Positions 1-8,462 of a stretch of 37,330 bases of DNA are shown one piece after another. The notes beneath the pieces were generated by a model that saw only the letters and a list, made by a program, of their open reading frames with translations, ran no database searches and was not told the DNA's origin. Source of the stretch: Prochlorococcus sp. AG-409-J03 (GTDB lineage Bacteria; Cyanobacteriota; Cyanobacteriia; PCC-6307; Cyanobiaceae); the NCBI GenBank assembly GCA_003215695.1, contig QCJZ01000007.1, forward strand, positions 1-37,330, written 5' to 3'. A program made the position numbers and the translations under genes. Each line of letters starts with the position of its first letter. Positions within the stretch are counted from its first letter, which is position 1.

Positions 1-293
1 GTTATATTGTTTAGAGTTGAATTACCAGATTTAACTATAAATTCTTGACCAGTTTTGTTAAGTAATTCTACAGAACTATCAATTATTTCTATATTATTGT
101 TTGTAGGATTAATTATTGCCCTAGGGCTAGTGATCCTTATGCTAGTTTGATTATTAGGGTTTTCTTGAAGCAGTTCAAAATCATTTATATAGCTTTTATT
201 ATCTATTTGATTAGGAGATTTGTTTGTTTTCTGACACCCAAATAGAGGTAATGAAGTAATTATTAGCAGTAAATAAATCGGTAAATATTTCAC
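1..293 (-). CDS. LptC-like lipoprotein (LPS export periplasmic protein family), 5' part only; continues past window start
   Basis: Reverse complement from GTG at 293 reads VKYLPIYLLLIITSLPLFGCQKTNKSPNQ...SIRITSPRAIINPTNNNIEIIDSSVELLNKTGQEFIVKSGNSTLNNI, open to the window edge. Signal peptide with lipobox LPLFGC. The 'SPRAIINP..NNIEI' pattern resembles LptC. GTG shares one base with the metG stop. Confidence 0.65.
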   Translation of the reverse strand, partial: MKYLPIYLLLIITSLPLFGCQKTNKSPNQIDNKSYINDFELLQENPNNQTSIRITSPRAIINPTNNNIEIIDSSVELLNKTGQEFIVKSGNSTLNNI

Positions 294-1846
294 TATACAG
301 AATTCTCATTGAATTCAATTTTATCCATTACAGGACTAGGGTCTTGTAGTCCATTGTCAGGATCTAACAAACCCCAATCTAATGATTTATTAAAATTGAT
401 AGTTGATGAGTCAATATTTAATTGATTTAATATTCTGATACTTAAATTGGGTACAAAAGGATTAAGCAATATTCCAATAATTCGGCAAGATTCAAGTACA
501 GAATATATATCAAGTGCAACAATATCTTTTTTTGTTATATCTTTTATTAGCTTCCAAGGTGCACGATTATTTAAGTAAAGATTTGCAGTATTAGATAGTT
601 CTATTATTGCATTTGCTGCATTTTTAAAATTGTTATCTTTAAATGATTTCATATATTGATTTATATTTATCTCTGATTGAACCTTAAGCGGAGATTCAGG
701 TAAGAAAGAATTATCTATTGGAATTTTATCATTAAACCATTTTTTAGACATAGTAATTGTTCTGTTTAATAAATTACCAATGGTATTACTTAAATCACTA
801 TTAACAATATCCACAAATCTTCTCATTTGAAAATCACCATCTTCACCAAATTCAATATCTCTTAAAAGATACCATCTCATCGCATCTATTCCCCCATATT
901 CCAAGAGTTCAATCGGGTCGAGCACGTTACCTAATGATTTGCCCATTTTTTGGCCTTCTCGTGTTAAAAAACCATGGCCAAATACACTTACAGGTGGTTT
1001 CATGCCAGCAGAAAGTAACATTGCTGGCCAATAAACCGCATGAAATCTGAGTATATCCTTTCCAATTACATGTATATTTGCAGGCCAATTACATAACGAT
1101 TTCTCGGTGAGTTCAGGAGAGTTTTGATCACAAAGAGATCCACTAACGTAACCTAATAAAGCATCGAACCATACATAAAAAGTGTGATCATTGTTTCCTG
1201 GAACATTTATACCCCATTTTAAGTTTACTCTAGAAATTGAGAAATCCCTTAACCCTTTTGAGACAAAATTGATAATTTCATTTTTTCTACTTTTAGGAGA
1301 AATAAAACCATCAATTTGAATTAATTTCTCAATTTGCTCTTGATATTTTGATAATTTAAAAAATAAATTTTCTTCATCTCTCCATTCCAATTCCTTTTTA
1401 TGAATAGAACATATTGGGCTATTGTCATCTTCATCTACTTCTTTATATTCCTCACATCCAACACAATACCAGCCACTTTGTCTACCCATATAAACATCAT
1501 CGGATTTTAAAACTTTTGAATAAAATTGATGAACTAATGATGTGTGATCTTGAGAGGTTGTTCTTACAAAACGATCATAACTAATATTTAATCTATCCCA
1601 TAAATATTTATACTTTTCTGTGATTTCATCACAATGTAGTTGAGGTTGAAGGTTTTTACTATCTGCGGTTCGCTCTATTTTTTGACCATGTTCGTCAACG
1701 CCAGTAAGAAAAAGTACTGTATTTCCAGTTAGTCTTTGAAATCGAGCTATTGCATCACAAGCGATTGTTGTATATGAACTACCTAGATGAGGCTTGTCAT
1801 TAACATAATAGAGTGGTGTTGTAATTGTGTATTTCATATTCATCAT
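293..1846 (-). CDS. metG: Methionyl-tRNA synthetase
   Basis: 517 aa; YYVNDKPHLGSSYTT (HIGH-like), VDEHGQKIE, KMGKSLGNVLDP (KMSKS-like). Confidence 0.95.
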   Translation of the reverse strand: MMNMKYTITTPLYYVNDKPHLGSSYTTIACDAIARFQRLTGNTVLFLTGVDEHGQKIERTADSKNLQPQLHCDEITEKYKYLWDRLNISYDRFVRTTSQDHTSLVHQFYSKVLKSDDVYMGRQSGWYCVGCEEYKEVDEDDNSPICSIHKKELEWRDEENLFFKLSKYQEQIEKLIQIDGFISPKSRKNEIINFVSKGLRDFSISRVNLKWGINVPGNNDHTFYVWFDALLGYVSGSLCDQNSPELTEKSLCNWPANIHVIGKDILRFHAVYWPAMLLSAGMKPPVSVFGHGFLTREGQKMGKSLGNVLDPIELLEYGGIDAMRWYLLRDIEFGEDGDFQMRRFVDIVNSDLSNTIGNLLNRTITMSKKWFNDKIPIDNSFLPESPLKVQSEININQYMKSFKDNNFKNAANAIIELSNTANLYLNNRAPWKLIKDITKKDIVALDIYSVLESCRIIGILLNPFVPNLSIRILNQLNIDSSTINFNKSLDWGLLDPDNGLQDPSPVMDKIEFNENSV

Positions 1847-1901
1847 ATATTCTAATTATTATATTGTATTTTTAAAACTCTTGCACACTTATGATGAACA
1901 C

Positions 1902-3185
1902 TTATTTTGATAATGAAATGAATTCAAAAAATATTATATCATTATTATTATTGACTATATATTGAACATTAAAGCTCTCGCCGATATTTAAATTCTTTTT
2001 TGATTTTAGATTACACATAGTAGAGAAATGATAGTCTAGAAAGTATAAAATACAAATGTTTTTATATCGGTTTACCCAATTCAGCAAAATCACACTATAT
2101 ACTTTGAAAGAGTTTTTTTCGAACCATATACTTAACCAGTATTTTTGATCCTCTCTATATCTCATGATATTTTGTCTTCCATGATTATTAATCTCAAGAA
2201 TCATTTTTTCAATATCTTCTTTAGATATAAGTTCATCATTATTTAGATATCTATTTAATTGATAGTTAACTAATAAGTCAGCATATCTTCTTATCGGTGA
2301 TGTGGCATGTAGATAAGATGTTAATCCTAAACTGGTGTGAGGCATTGGATTAATAGAATAATATGACTTACCCATGGTTTTCTTAAGTACAAAATTGTAT
2401 AAAACTTTATTATCAGAATTTTGAATATTATCATTAGAAACTTTATCTATACTTTGTTGGACTCTATATGGAACAGGAATTTTATTAATCTTAGTAAAAT
2501 TTGAAATAAGATTTCCATACAAGATCATTGCTTCACTTATTAATTGTCTCGATAACGTTGGATCAATTATCGTAAGCCTGGGAATATTATCTTCTACAAT
2601 AATTTTCCCATATGATTCTAATATTTCCGTAGCACCTGAATTCTTTCTCCAATATTTTCTAGTTTGTAAAATGTCAGAGATAATACTTAAATCTTCTTCT
2701 TCTTTTGGCGCATAATCTATTAGTTCATCAGCTTCTGTATAATTTAATCTGAAGTCTACTTTTATGATACTCTGGACCATCTCTGTAGAAGCAATACTAC
2801 CGTCTTCATTTAAAACAACACCTAAACTTAGTGATTCTCTCTTTTCTTTTTCACTTAGACTAAACACATCATTTATTAAAATTTCTGGAAGCATATAATA
2901 AGTATTAGTTGATAAATAAACAGTTGATATAAGCTTCCTTGCCTTCTTATCAATAGCTGATTGATATTCAAAATAAGAAGTAGGGGAAGCAATGTGTATC
3001 CATAACTTATGCTGACAAGATGATTTTTCTAATGAAATAGCATCATCTATTTCAGATGTTTGAGAATCGTCTATTGAATATGTTTTAAGATGTGTAAGGT
3101 CTTTAACTGAAGTAATTACATTATTTGTTTGTTTAAATTTAGTAATTATATTTTTAATTTCATTATCTATTATTTTATTGCACAT
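1902..3185 (-). CDS. RNase II/RNB-family exoribonuclease (short cyanobacterial form)
   Basis: RNB-type motifs TYSIDDSQTSEIDDAISLE and HATSPIRRYADLLVNYQLNRYL. No N-terminal cold-shock domain. Confidence 0.85.
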   Translation of the reverse strand: MCNKIIDNEIKNIITKFKQTNNVITSVKDLTHLKTYSIDDSQTSEIDDAISLEKSSCQHKLWIHIASPTSYFEYQSAIDKKARKLISTVYLSTNTYYMLPEILINDVFSLSEKEKRESLSLGVVLNEDGSIASTEMVQSIIKVDFRLNYTEADELIDYAPKEEEDLSIISDILQTRKYWRKNSGATEILESYGKIIVEDNIPRLTIIDPTLSRQLISEAMILYGNLISNFTKINKIPVPYRVQQSIDKVSNDNIQNSDNKVLYNFVLKKTMGKSYYSINPMPHTSLGLTSYLHATSPIRRYADLLVNYQLNRYLNNDELISKEDIEKMILEINNHGRQNIMRYREDQKYWLSIWFEKNSFKVYSVILLNWVNRYKNICILYFLDYHFSTMCNLKSKKNLNIGESFNVQYIVNNNNDIIFFEFISLSK

Positions 3186-3208
3186 TCTATTATTAATAGA
3201 ATTTAAAC

Positions 3209-3430
3209 TTACCCTTCTGGATTAACAAAGGGAAGTAAGGCTATAATTCGTGCTCTTTTAACTGCTGTGGTTAAATCTCTTTGTTGCTTAGCTGTTAACC
3301 CCGTAAGTCTTCTAGGTAAGATTTTACCTCTGTCTGTAATAAATTTTTTTAATAATTCTACGTCCTTATAGTCAATAGGATCTCCAGGCTTTATGGGAGA
3401 GAGCTTTTGTTTGAATAGTGAATTAGTCAT
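3209..3430 (-). CDS. rpsR: 30S ribosomal protein S18
   Basis: 73 aa; [50 protein letters not shown]. Confidence 0.97.
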   Translation of the reverse strand: MTNSLFKQKLSPIKPGDPIDYKDVELLKKFITDRGKILPRRLTGLTAKQQRDLTTAVKRARIIALLPFVNPEG

Positions 3431-3456
3431 TTTTATGTGTGTATAGAAAGAAATGA

Positions 3457-3654
3457 TTATTTGATTTCCCTATGAATAGTCATCTTATTTAATTCAGGGC
3501 AGAATTTTTTAAGTTCCAGTCTCTCCGTAGTGTTCCTACGATTTTTTTCTGTGGTGTATCTAGATACTCCTGCAGAACGCTTTTCTGAGCTAGGTACAGA
3601 TCTAGACTCAGTACATTCTAAAGTGACCACAATTCTGGTACCTTTTTTAGCCAT
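3457..3654 (-). CDS. rpmG: 50S ribosomal protein L33
   Basis: 65 aa; [16 protein letters not shown]...[34 protein letters not shown]. Confidence 0.96.
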   Translation of the reverse strand: MAKKGTRIVVTLECTESRSVPSSEKRSAGVSRYTTEKNRRNTTERLELKKFCPELNKMTIHREIK

Positions 3655-3770
3655 ATGAACTTAGCTCAACTTTTGTGAGTCTATGGAACAAAGTACAATC
3701 TTACTAGGCTAAGCACCCTTTTTAAGAAATTCATTTGAGCACCTATGTTTAACTCCTGTCAGAGCAAATC

Positions 3771-6245
3771 ATGAAGGTATCAGTTTCTTGGCTAAAAGAT
3801 CTTGTCGAATTTAACAATGATATTGATGAATTGGCTGAAAAGCTTTCAATGACAGGCTTTGAAGTTGAATCAATAGAAGACTTATCAGCCCAAGCAAAGA
3901 ATGTTGTTATTGGATATGTTGACGAAATCACACCACATCCAAATGCCGAAAAGCTCAAGGTTTGTTCAGTAGATGTTGGTTTACCCAAAAAGTTAAGTAT
4001 TGTTTGTGGTGCACCAAACGTAAAAGCCGGATATCACGTCCTTGTGGCGAAGGTTGGAGCCTATTTATCTTCAAAGTCATTAAACATAAAATTATCTAAT
4101 TTACGAGGTATAGAAAGCGCAGGAATGATTTGTTCATTAGATGAATTAGGGATTGAAAGTAGTAATGAAGGTATAGAAATTCTTGAAGAAAGGGAAACAA
4201 ATATCCCTCCAGTTGGTTCAAATGCTATCGATTATCTTGGTTTGAATGACACCATTATTGAATTAGCTATAACTGCTAACAGACCTGATGGTATGTCTAT
4301 GGCTGGCATAGCACGAGAAATATCAACAATAACAAATTCAAAATTAACATTACCAACTTTAAATTTCAATAAAGACTTTGAACAATTTGAGCCACAAATA
4401 AGGGAAAAAGAAACGATAGGATCCGACTTTATTTACTCACTTACGTATATAGATAATATAGACAATACTGGAAAGATAAATAAATCTATATCTAATAAAT
4501 TAAATTCATTAAGACAAAATTGTATAAACCCTGTTGTAGATATAACAAATTATTTAATGCTTGAGCAGGGCCAGCCACTACATGCCTTTGATGCAGATCT
4601 ATTAGAGAATATAGTTGGTAGAAATGTTATTCCAACTGATTTTGGTATTAGAAATGGGAAAGAAAGCGAATCATTTATTGCACTCGATAATAAAGAATAT
4701 AAATTAAATGGCAATATAAAGGTAATTACATGCGGAGATATTCCAATTGCAATTGCTGGGGTTATAGGAGGAAGCAACAGTTCTGTAAGTGCCAAAACTA
4801 CAAGAGTTTGGTTGGAAGCTGCTGTATTTACTCCTACATCAGTTAGAAATAGTAGCAGAGAAATAGGGCTCAGAACAGATGCCAGTAGTAGATACGAAAA
4901 GGGTATATCACCTAACATGACAACTGCTGTTTCACTAAGAGCTAGTGATCTTATTTCGTTAGAATTAGGTGGTAATGTTAAATCTACTCATGTCAATAAT
5001 GAATTTATTAGAAAAGACATTAATGTCAATCTTAGATTAGACAAAATAAACAAGGTTCTAGGTAAATTGAGTTACATAGATAATAATCAAGTAAATAAAA
5101 GTTCTAATACGTTTCGTTTTCTTAATAAGGATGAGATTGAGCCTCTTCTAACAAAACTTGGCTGCCTAATTACGTCAACTTCTAGTGGTTGGGATGTACA
5201 AATTCCTCCTTACAGATCATCCGATTTAACTAGAGAAATCGATTTAATAGAAGAGATAGCAAGACTAATTGGATATGATAATTTTGATTCGAATATGCCA
5301 GAGCCTCTTGAGCCAGGAGTGCTAAAACCTGCAAATTTGGTTGAGAGACGTTTAAGAAATTCCTTTATCCACAATGGTTTTCAAGAAGTAGTAACATCAT
5401 CACTTGTTGGTCCTGAAGACACTGATGAAAATGCTGTAATAATCAAAAATCCATTACTATCAGAAACTAGTAGATTAAGAACAAATGTATGGGATGAACA
5501 TCTTAAAATCCTTCAGAGAAATGTATCATTTGGAGCTGAAGGGTGTTGGATCTTTGAAATAGCAAAGACATACAAAAAAGCTAAAGAAAGATTTGTTGAA
5601 ACAAATTTATTATCAGGAGCTTTGACTGGAACTAAACGATTTAGTAAGTGGGGCTCAGCATCAAAACAAATATTTTTAGAATATTTTGAAGCAAGAGGAA
5701 AACTTAAGCAATCCCTTGAAGTTCTCGGAATTGAAATTATTGATAAGCAACTTATCAATAAAGATTTCATGCATCCGGGTAGAACTTCTGAATTATTTGT
5801 TGAAGGAAAAGGTATCGGCTTTTTCGGACAAATACACCCATCTCTCTCCGAGAAATATGATCTTATTAAAGAAACATACTTATTTAACCTTGAGTTAGAT
5901 TCATTGATTAAGGCCTCGACAAGGAAAACAAATTGGACAAGAATTTACAAGGATTACCCGACTGTTCCTTTCATGGAAAGGGATATTGCACTTATTCACT
6001 CAAGAAAATATAGTTCCTTAGAAATAATAAATCTAATAAAGAAATCTGGTAGACCACTTTTAGAGAAAGTGGAATTGATAGATCGTTACGAGGGCTCCTC
6101 TATCCCCGAGGATTCTATTAGCCACGCTTTTAGAATAAAATACAGAGATCCTAAAAAAACCCTAATAGAAGAAGATATAAATCCAATACACGAAAAAATA
6201 AGAACTGCACTTAAAGAAAAACTAAATGCGGACCTCAGAAGCTAG
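3771..6245 (+). CDS. pheT: Phenylalanyl-tRNA synthetase beta subunit
   Basis: 824 aa; N-terminal tRNA-binding domain (VVIGYVDEITPHPNAEKLKVCSVDVG), B3/B4 and B5 regions, C-terminal anticodon-binding domain (YKDYPTVPFMERDIALI). Confidence 0.97.
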   Translation: MKVSVSWLKDLVEFNNDIDELAEKLSMTGFEVESIEDLSAQAKNVVIGYVDEITPHPNAEKLKVCSVDVGLPKKLSIVCGAPNVKAGYHVLVAKVGAYLSSKSLNIKLSNLRGIESAGMICSLDELGIESSNEGIEILEERETNIPPVGSNAIDYLGLNDTIIELAITANRPDGMSMAGIAREISTITNSKLTLPTLNFNKDFEQFEPQIREKETIGSDFIYSLTYIDNIDNTGKINKSISNKLNSLRQNCINPVVDITNYLMLEQGQPLHAFDADLLENIVGRNVIPTDFGIRNGKESESFIALDNKEYKLNGNIKVITCGDIPIAIAGVIGGSNSSVSAKTTRVWLEAAVFTPTSVRNSSREIGLRTDASSRYEKGISPNMTTAVSLRASDLISLELGGNVKSTHVNNEFIRKDINVNLRLDKINKVLGKLSYIDNNQVNKSSNTFRFLNKDEIEPLLTKLGCLITSTSSGWDVQIPPYRSSDLTREIDLIEEIARLIGYDNFDSNMPEPLEPGVLKPANLVERRLRNSFIHNGFQEVVTSSLVGPEDTDENAVIIKNPLLSETSRLRTNVWDEHLKILQRNVSFGAEGCWIFEIAKTYKKAKERFVETNLLSGALTGTKRFSKWGSASKQIFLEYFEARGKLKQSLEVLGIEIIDKQLINKDFMHPGRTSELFVEGKGIGFFGQIHPSLSEKYDLIKETYLFNLELDSLIKASTRKTNWTRIYKDYPTVPFMERDIALIHSRKYSSLEIINLIKKSGRPLLEKVELIDRYEGSSIPEDSISHAFRIKYRDPKKTLIEEDINPIHEKIRTALKEKLNADLRS

Positions 6246-6268
6246 TCTTGCATGTCTTGCATGCGACT

Positions 6269-6336
6269 CATTACAAGTCCCATTGTAAGAACAAAATTAG
6301 ACTAATAAGATGGCAATTATTCCCAATTGAATTTTT
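6269..6336. repeat. Decayed copy A of ~68-nt repeat family
   Basis: CATTACAAGTCCCATTGTAAGAACAAAATTAGAC (6269-6302). GTCCCA at 6277-6282, exactly 15 nt, then TAGAC at 6298-6302. TTACAA-GTCCCA-TTGTAA hairpin. 3' half diverged but ends in CAATT-ATTCCC-AATTG hairpin followed by TTTTT (6332-6336). Confidence 0.55.
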
Positions 6337-6452
6337 AATAAGGCAGTGTATCTATTCAAGGAATTATTTTTTCTATTTGGGTTTGAATTACACTCAAAAC
6401 AATAATTTTAAAGCTAATCTCGAAAAACATGTCAAAAATCTTCGAGAAATAG

Positions 6453-6520
6453 TCTTATTAGTCCCAAAAAGGATTCAATCCTAGACCCGATAATAGTCTT
6501 ATTCTAGATTCATAAGAAAC
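6453..6520. repeat. Copy B of ~68-nt repeat family
   Basis: TCTTATTAGTCCCAAAAAGGATTCAATCCTAGACCCGATAATAGTCTTATTCTAGATTCATAAGAAAC. Aligns without gaps to copies C and D (41/68 identical to D by hand count). TCTTAT/ATAAGA ends complementary; TTTTT at 6521-6525. Confidence 0.7.
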
Positions 6521-6590
6521 TTTTTAATGCTAAATCCAGGAGCAATTTCTTGTTAACTCAATTACAGTTATTTTTTGTATTGATTATATT

Positions 6591-6617
6591 GCATAACTGT
6601 CTATAAAGCAGTTATGC
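6591..6617. other. Perfect 9-bp inverted repeat (hairpin) between repeat copies B and C
   Basis: GCATAACTG - TCTATAAAG - CAGTTATGC, 9-nt loop. Confidence 0.7.
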
Positions 6618-6870
6618 GGAGCTAGGAAAGTATTGATACAAAGGAATTAGGAGAATCAAAAGACGATTGGACAAGAACTGGACACGAATTGGCCTTTATA
6701 GGAATAAATTTTTCTAACGAGTAAAAAATCAACAATTTTATGCTATTTAATTTGTCACTAATGACCTTTTGATGGTTCATTCAATTCTATTCACCTAAAT
6801 ATCAATATATTATTCTTTTACTTGCTGTATTAATTAATATTCGTATAGGGTTTACGAGAAATTCTTTTAT

Positions 6871-6938
6871 TCTCTTAAGTCCCAATTGAGTCCGCAGAGT
6901 AGACTATTAACCAGACTCATCCAAGACAGATAAGAATG
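6871..6938. repeat. Copy C of ~68-nt repeat family
   Basis: TCTCTTAAGTCCCAATTGAGTCCGCAGAGTAGACTATTAACCAGACTCATCCAAGACAGATAAGAATG. 42/68 identical to copy D, ungapped (hand count). Inner hairpin CTTAA-GTCCCAA-TTGAG; TTTTTT at 6939-6944. Confidence 0.72.
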
Positions 6939-6962
6939 TTTTTTAGAAATCTTAGAGAAATC

Positions 6963-6989
6963 AAAAGTAACGCTCGGCTCGTCTTTTTT
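6963..6989 (+). terminator. Possible intrinsic-terminator-like hairpin with T-tract
   Basis: AAAAG(TA)ACG - CTCGGCT - CGTCTTTTTT: 8-bp stem with a 2-nt bulge followed by Ts. Confidence 0.35.
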
Positions 6990-7171
6990 ATTATCGATCA
7001 CAACGATGAATGAAATGTACATATTCGTTAATTACATCTTAATTAAAAAAGAGCTAGAAATGGTAAAAACTTTTTCATGGCAATCACTTAATCTATACAT
7101 TTGGTTCTATTTAGCACCTCTAGATATCTCAATATTATTTTTTAAAAACGATAGAACATGTAAAGAATTGA

Positions 7172-7239
7172 TCTCATAGGTCCCATGCGAGTCTTGACAT
7201 TAGACCCACTATTGGTCCGATCCGAGACTTATGAGAATC
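7172..7239. repeat. Copy D of ~68-nt repeat family
   Basis: TCTCATAGGTCCCATGCGAGTCTTGACATTAGACCCACTATTGGTCCGATCCGAGACTTATGAGAATC. 11-bp closing stem TCTCATAGGTC (7172-7182) / GACTTATGAGA (7226-7236) with one G-T. TTTTT at 7243-7247. Confidence 0.75.
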
Positions 7240-8297
7240 TAGTTTTTGTATAAATCTTTTAGCAATTGATAAGCCTCGTTTAGTTTTCTCATTGTTTCGT
7301 TTGTTCCACCAGCATCAGGATGATTTGAAAGAGCCTTTTCTTTATAGGCATTTCTTATAAAAGATAGTGTTAAAGATGACCCTGCTTTTGTAGGTAACCC
7401 CAATAGCTTAAGAGCCCCATGGACAGTCATCGTAGACTCAAGAGTTTGAAATGATGTGACATTTTGACTACGTTTGAACTTGTTAACGAATCTACGTATA
7501 AGTGTAGGTATTCTGCTTCTTAGATTTTTGGTTGAAAATGGGTCTTCGAGTGCACCAGCCAGAATAACAACATTATCAAAAGTCAACGAATCGATTTTCC
7601 AATCACTGCAATAGGAATTAAGAATTTTACAAGCAGCATTCCAGGTAAAAGGTATATTTTCAGTACCATCAACATTTGGCCAGATATCTCTGGCAAGCCA
7701 AATCATTGAAGCCTCTATCACACTATCTGTTGGTTTCTGTCCATAAAGATAAATCCAATGTTTTTCTGCAGCATCTTTCGCTTTTAACAAATCATCAATT
7801 TCAATAGTAGTGATCGAGGTGTCTTCCATATTTTTAAAAGTTTTATCTTTACTCAAGCTTCTCTTTAGGTTCGTGGTTTGTTTTCTAATAAAACCTGGTA
7901 ATTCTATGCCTGTAGTGACAGTATCTTTTTGATTACTTTGTAGATCATTAGCTTTAACATCTTTGACAGCTACTTTTTTTATTTCAATATTTTTATTTCC
8001 AACTATCACAATTGCTTTTTCTTCGTTATTGGGGTTATTTATTCCACTTTCATCTGAAATAGATTCATCATTGCATTTATGATTAAGAGTAAGTTGTTCA
8101 CTATGAATTATTTCCTCATCTAAATCCTTTGGTAATATTACTTCTAATAATCTCTCAAAAACATGTCCTCTACTTCTTAATCCCCATTCTTTCCGGAGTC
8201 TATCGACACCATCAATTAAATCAATTGTTAATTCAATCGAAATTCTTTTTACGTCCTTGTCTTCCTCTACCGCCACAAGATCCTTATAACTAATCAT
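7239..8297 (-). CDS. J-domain (DnaJ-like) protein with RHH/CopG-like N-terminus
   Basis: 352 aa; C-terminal J-domain with HPD motif (FIRNAYKEKALSNHPDAGGTNETMRKLNEAYQLLKD). N-terminal KRISIELTIDLIDGVDRLRKEWGLRSRGHVFERLLEVIL resembles a ribbon-helix-helix. Confidence 0.75.
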   Translation of the reverse strand: MISYKDLVAVEEDKDVKRISIELTIDLIDGVDRLRKEWGLRSRGHVFERLLEVILPKDLDEEIIHSEQLTLNHKCNDESISDESGINNPNNEEKAIVIVGNKNIEIKKVAVKDVKANDLQSNQKDTVTTGIELPGFIRKQTTNLKRSLSKDKTFKNMEDTSITTIEIDDLLKAKDAAEKHWIYLYGQKPTDSVIEASMIWLARDIWPNVDGTENIPFTWNAACKILNSYCSDWKIDSLTFDNVVILAGALEDPFSTKNLRSRIPTLIRRFVNKFKRSQNVTSFQTLESTMTVHGALKLLGLPTKAGSSLTLSFIRNAYKEKALSNHPDAGGTNETMRKLNEAYQLLKDLYKN

Positions 8298-8462
8298 ATA
8301 ATAATGGGCTTTTTATTTTCTACACACATTTTGCTTTAAATTAAAACAATTAATCTTTAATTAGAAATATATTAATTTTTGGATATTTATCATATAAATG
8401 ATGCTTAGGCCACATTGAACAATATTATTATGTATTATTTTTAATAACTAATAGTATTTGAA

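Noticed and set aside
3749-3988. Minus-strand ORF antisense to pheT (also 4550-4918, 5513-5770 and similar)
   Set aside because: Shadow ORFs opposite a confidently identified CDS; no recognisable protein.
6248-6484. 78-aa plus-strand ORF just after pheT (MHVLHATHYKSHCKN...)
   Set aside because: Low-complexity, no family resemblance, overlaps repeat copies A and B; likely a chance ORF.
6269-7239. CRISPR array interpretation of the 68-nt repeats
   Set aside because: Copies are only ~60% identical, irregularly spaced (184, 418, 301 nt), and no cas genes are present.
7172-7239. tRNA or tRNA-like gene (68 nt, closing stem, GGTCCGATCC T-loop-like piece)
   Set aside because: No consistent cloverleaf: candidate inner stems overlap, closing stem is 11 bp, and the T-loop-like motif is not kept in copies B and C.
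6269-7239. Yfr2-type cyanobacterial sRNA family
   Set aside because: The minus strand has TGGGAC, but the remembered Yfr2-5 core (AAACATGGGAGGAAA) is absent.
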